Shown in pieces: positions 60,271-62,000 of a stretch of DNA of 62,000 nt (its first letter is position 1; the number at the start of each line of letters is the position of its first letter). The DNA comes from Glandiceps talaboti (Eukaryota; Hemichordata; Enteropneusta; Spengelidae): contig NC_135549.1 in assembly GCF_964340395.1 (NCBI RefSeq), forward strand, positions 27,847,595-27,909,594, given 5' to 3'. Made by a program: the position numbers and the translations under genes. The notes under the pieces were generated by a model. That model worked only from the letters and a program-made list of their open reading frames with translations, made no database searches and was not told the origin of the DNA.

Positions 60271-60697
60271 TGTTGTACTGTTCTATACAATGTATATGCA
60301 AATCAAAACTTTGTTTTTAACCGGGCATAGTTTTAACCATTGACGGTGATTTAACTCTTTGCAAAAGTCCGAAAGCTGTGGAGGAAAATGACACAGACTT
60401 CTGAATGATACATATCGAACATTGTAAAATGAAACGAAAACGATGTTTGGTGTGGGATATAAAAACCTTTTTTGCACATCACAGAACACTAAAATATCAA
60501 ATCGCGGCAAACGGATGTTTTGAGTAAGTTTTGTCATAGGTTGGACGCGATCACATGTACAGTATTTACATTTTGATCACAGACTATCTGTGATTTGTCA
60601 AGTCGTCCACAACATTGCCGAGTAGTGCCGATTGGTACGCTTCCACGGCCGTATAACACCAAGAAACAGTTTCTTATAATTGTCTGTGATAATACAT

Positions 60698-60795
60698 AGT
60701 CTAGCTGCGAGGCATTCGGGCATTCCTCTTACTTCCGATACGACAAGCGTCTCGTATCGGAAGAAAGCCCGAGGGTATAGCAGCAATAGACTAAC
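60698..60795. repeat. Palindromic cassette, copy 2
   Basis: CATTCGGGCATTCCTC, a 12-bp perfect hairpin (CTTCCGATACGA facing TCGTATCGGAAG), then GAAGAAAGCCCGA and AGCAGCAATAGACTAAC. Flanks also relate by inversion (TAGTCTAGCTGC and GCAGCAATAGACTA). Confidence 0.75.
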
Positions 60796-60876
60796 GGTGA
60801 AAAGAGAACAACTCCACACTCAGAGACATTCAACAATGGTGGCACGTACGTATACGTAACAAATACGTAAAATATA

Positions 60877-61067
60877 CAGTGTGCAAAACAAGTCTGGAAG
60901 CTGGAACAAAAGACTTAAGTGTACGCTTAGTCTACGGAACTGTAGATTTCGGCAGACTTAATGTCTAGTATACTGTTCGTATACTTCAGTACACGAAGCG
61001 CATACGTGAGATCTGCAGATACAGTAAATTTACGTAGATTCATGTCTATTCAACTTTTTGCCCAGTG
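60877..61067. mobile_element. MITE-like element, ~190 bp
   Basis: Left end CAGTGTGCAAAACAAGT and right end ACTTTTTGCCCAGTG are imperfect inverted termini. The right end matches the inverted start of the element at 47513. The interior is full of GTACG- and ACGTAG-type short palindromes, as in that copy. Confidence 0.7.
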
Positions 61068-61335
61068 ATATATATAGATATCAATTATGCAAATCAGTAT
61101 TAATTGCTGAATTGTGAAACAAATAATATCCAAATCTGGAGGTCCTGGATATATACTTTTGCTGAGTACTAAGTTATTCATTTATAACATTGATATTTTA
61201 AGGTCATATTTCTTTCTCAAAACGGGCAACATGACATCTCATAAGGTCAGGTAGTAAGCAGATCTTTATTACTCAACTGTACTTTCAGAGGGTAAAGCAA
61301 ATTACAACAACAGTAGCAGCAACAGCAGCAGCAGC

Positions 61336-61376
<41 letters not shown>

Positions 61377-62000
61377 CTGTATTGTTAAAAAGAATAATTA
61401 ACAATGCTTATAAAAATTACGTTAAAATGTACATAATGAAATTACAAGCAACGTTTTTAAAAACAAAACAAAACAAAACCAATGTGCTCTTTCGTAATCT
61501 TGACAAAAGAAAATTGTCAATCTATCTGATTTAACACACATTGCTTAAATAGAATTCCCTTTCAACATAACGAAATACAGTGACGTCATCTACTGACCCA
61601 ATGTTGAATCTTTTATAAAATCTTAAATCACATGTAAATAATAATAATAATAATAATCACTCCTTTCCACATTTTGTCTTCATTTCATCTGGGGAAAAAG
61701 AGAATAAACAGTTTACATTAGCTTGTGGAGTGGTTTCTATCTCTTTTGCAATGATTAGAAGTATATTTTGATGCTGTGTCCTGTTATTGGTGATACCAGC
61801 AGACACTGTGTGGTATTTCTAAAGTACAATTTAACTTAGGTGTAAAGCTTTTGTCTTTGACAAACAAGGTCCTATCAAAATGGACATCAAGAAAGCGTAT
61901 AGATTACTTTAATGAAAATTGTTACTAACAGAAGAGGAATGCCATAATTATCACTTTCCATAATCATGTCAACCGAAAGTAAATTTGTTCGACAATTGAT
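61068..62000. other. Intergenic, with CAA/CAG microsatellite
   Basis: A CAG then CAA trinucleotide tract lies at about 61305-61377 and a short AAT tract at about 61638-61656. A weak - strand acceptor candidate ends at 61689. No recognisable gene. Confidence 0.6.

Noticed and set aside
47513-61067. A single large DNA transposon of Maverick type
   Set aside because: No integrase, polymerase or capsid-like frames are present. The termini are better explained by two small MITEs.
61657-61688. Terminal exon on the - strand (strong TTTTTCCCCAG acceptor, about 10 codons to TGA)
   Set aside because: Too short to support without the rest of the gene, which would lie beyond the window.

Overview
This is eukaryotic nuclear DNA from an animal. 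It is AT-rich, full of introns, and crowded with microsatellites, minisatellites and small palindromic transposons. The only gene I can name with confidence is the 3' part of one L-type (Cav1) voltage-gated calcium channel alpha-1 subunit, on the + strand from about 4157 to 37996. The protein is clearly bilaterian Cav1. A tRNA-derived SINE, a Penelope-like element and many foldback elements are typical of marine invertebrate genomes (for example mollusc, brachiopod, hemichordate or amphioxus), but I cannot name the species.

The window begins inside an intron. Twenty-two coding exons follow, 21 of which make up any one transcript. In order they encode III-S4, III-S5, the domain III pore loop (TFEGWP), III-S6, the III-IV linker with IV-S1, IV-S2, IV-S3, IV-S4, IV-S5, the domain IV turret (two alternative exons), the domain IV pore loop (TGEAW) with IV-S6, the EF-hand region, pre-IQ, the IQ calmodulin-binding motif, a long Ser/Pro/Thr-rich tail, and the conserved distal C-terminal domain ending in the PDZ ligand VTTL. 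I followed the reading frame across every junction. All junctions are GT-AG, and the joined frame gives 1272 codons plus a stop when exactly one of the two turret exons is used. Domains I, II and the start of III lie upstream of the window.

The most interesting result is the pair of tandemly duplicated 92-bp exons at 19193-19284 and 19431-19522. Both encode the domain IV S5-to-P-helix turret and use the same phases. Including both, or neither, creates a stop codon almost at once, so they should be mutually exclusive. They differ by about four charges in the loop above the selectivity filter. Other points in the gene are a 53-bp minisatellite of about 43 copies in the IV-S3/IV-S4 intron, long CT and GA tracts in two introns that could base-pair within one pre-mRNA, a broken partial copy of a C-terminal exon, and a 39-bp exact direct repeat just upstream of the IQ exon.

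From 38 to 62 kb I see no confident protein-coding gene. The region holds the probable 3' UTR, a tRNA-derived SINE, several foldback (MITE-like) elements including one nested inside another, a decayed Penelope-like retroelement on the - strand, and several microsatellites. Two weak - strand exon candidates are listed with low confidence.
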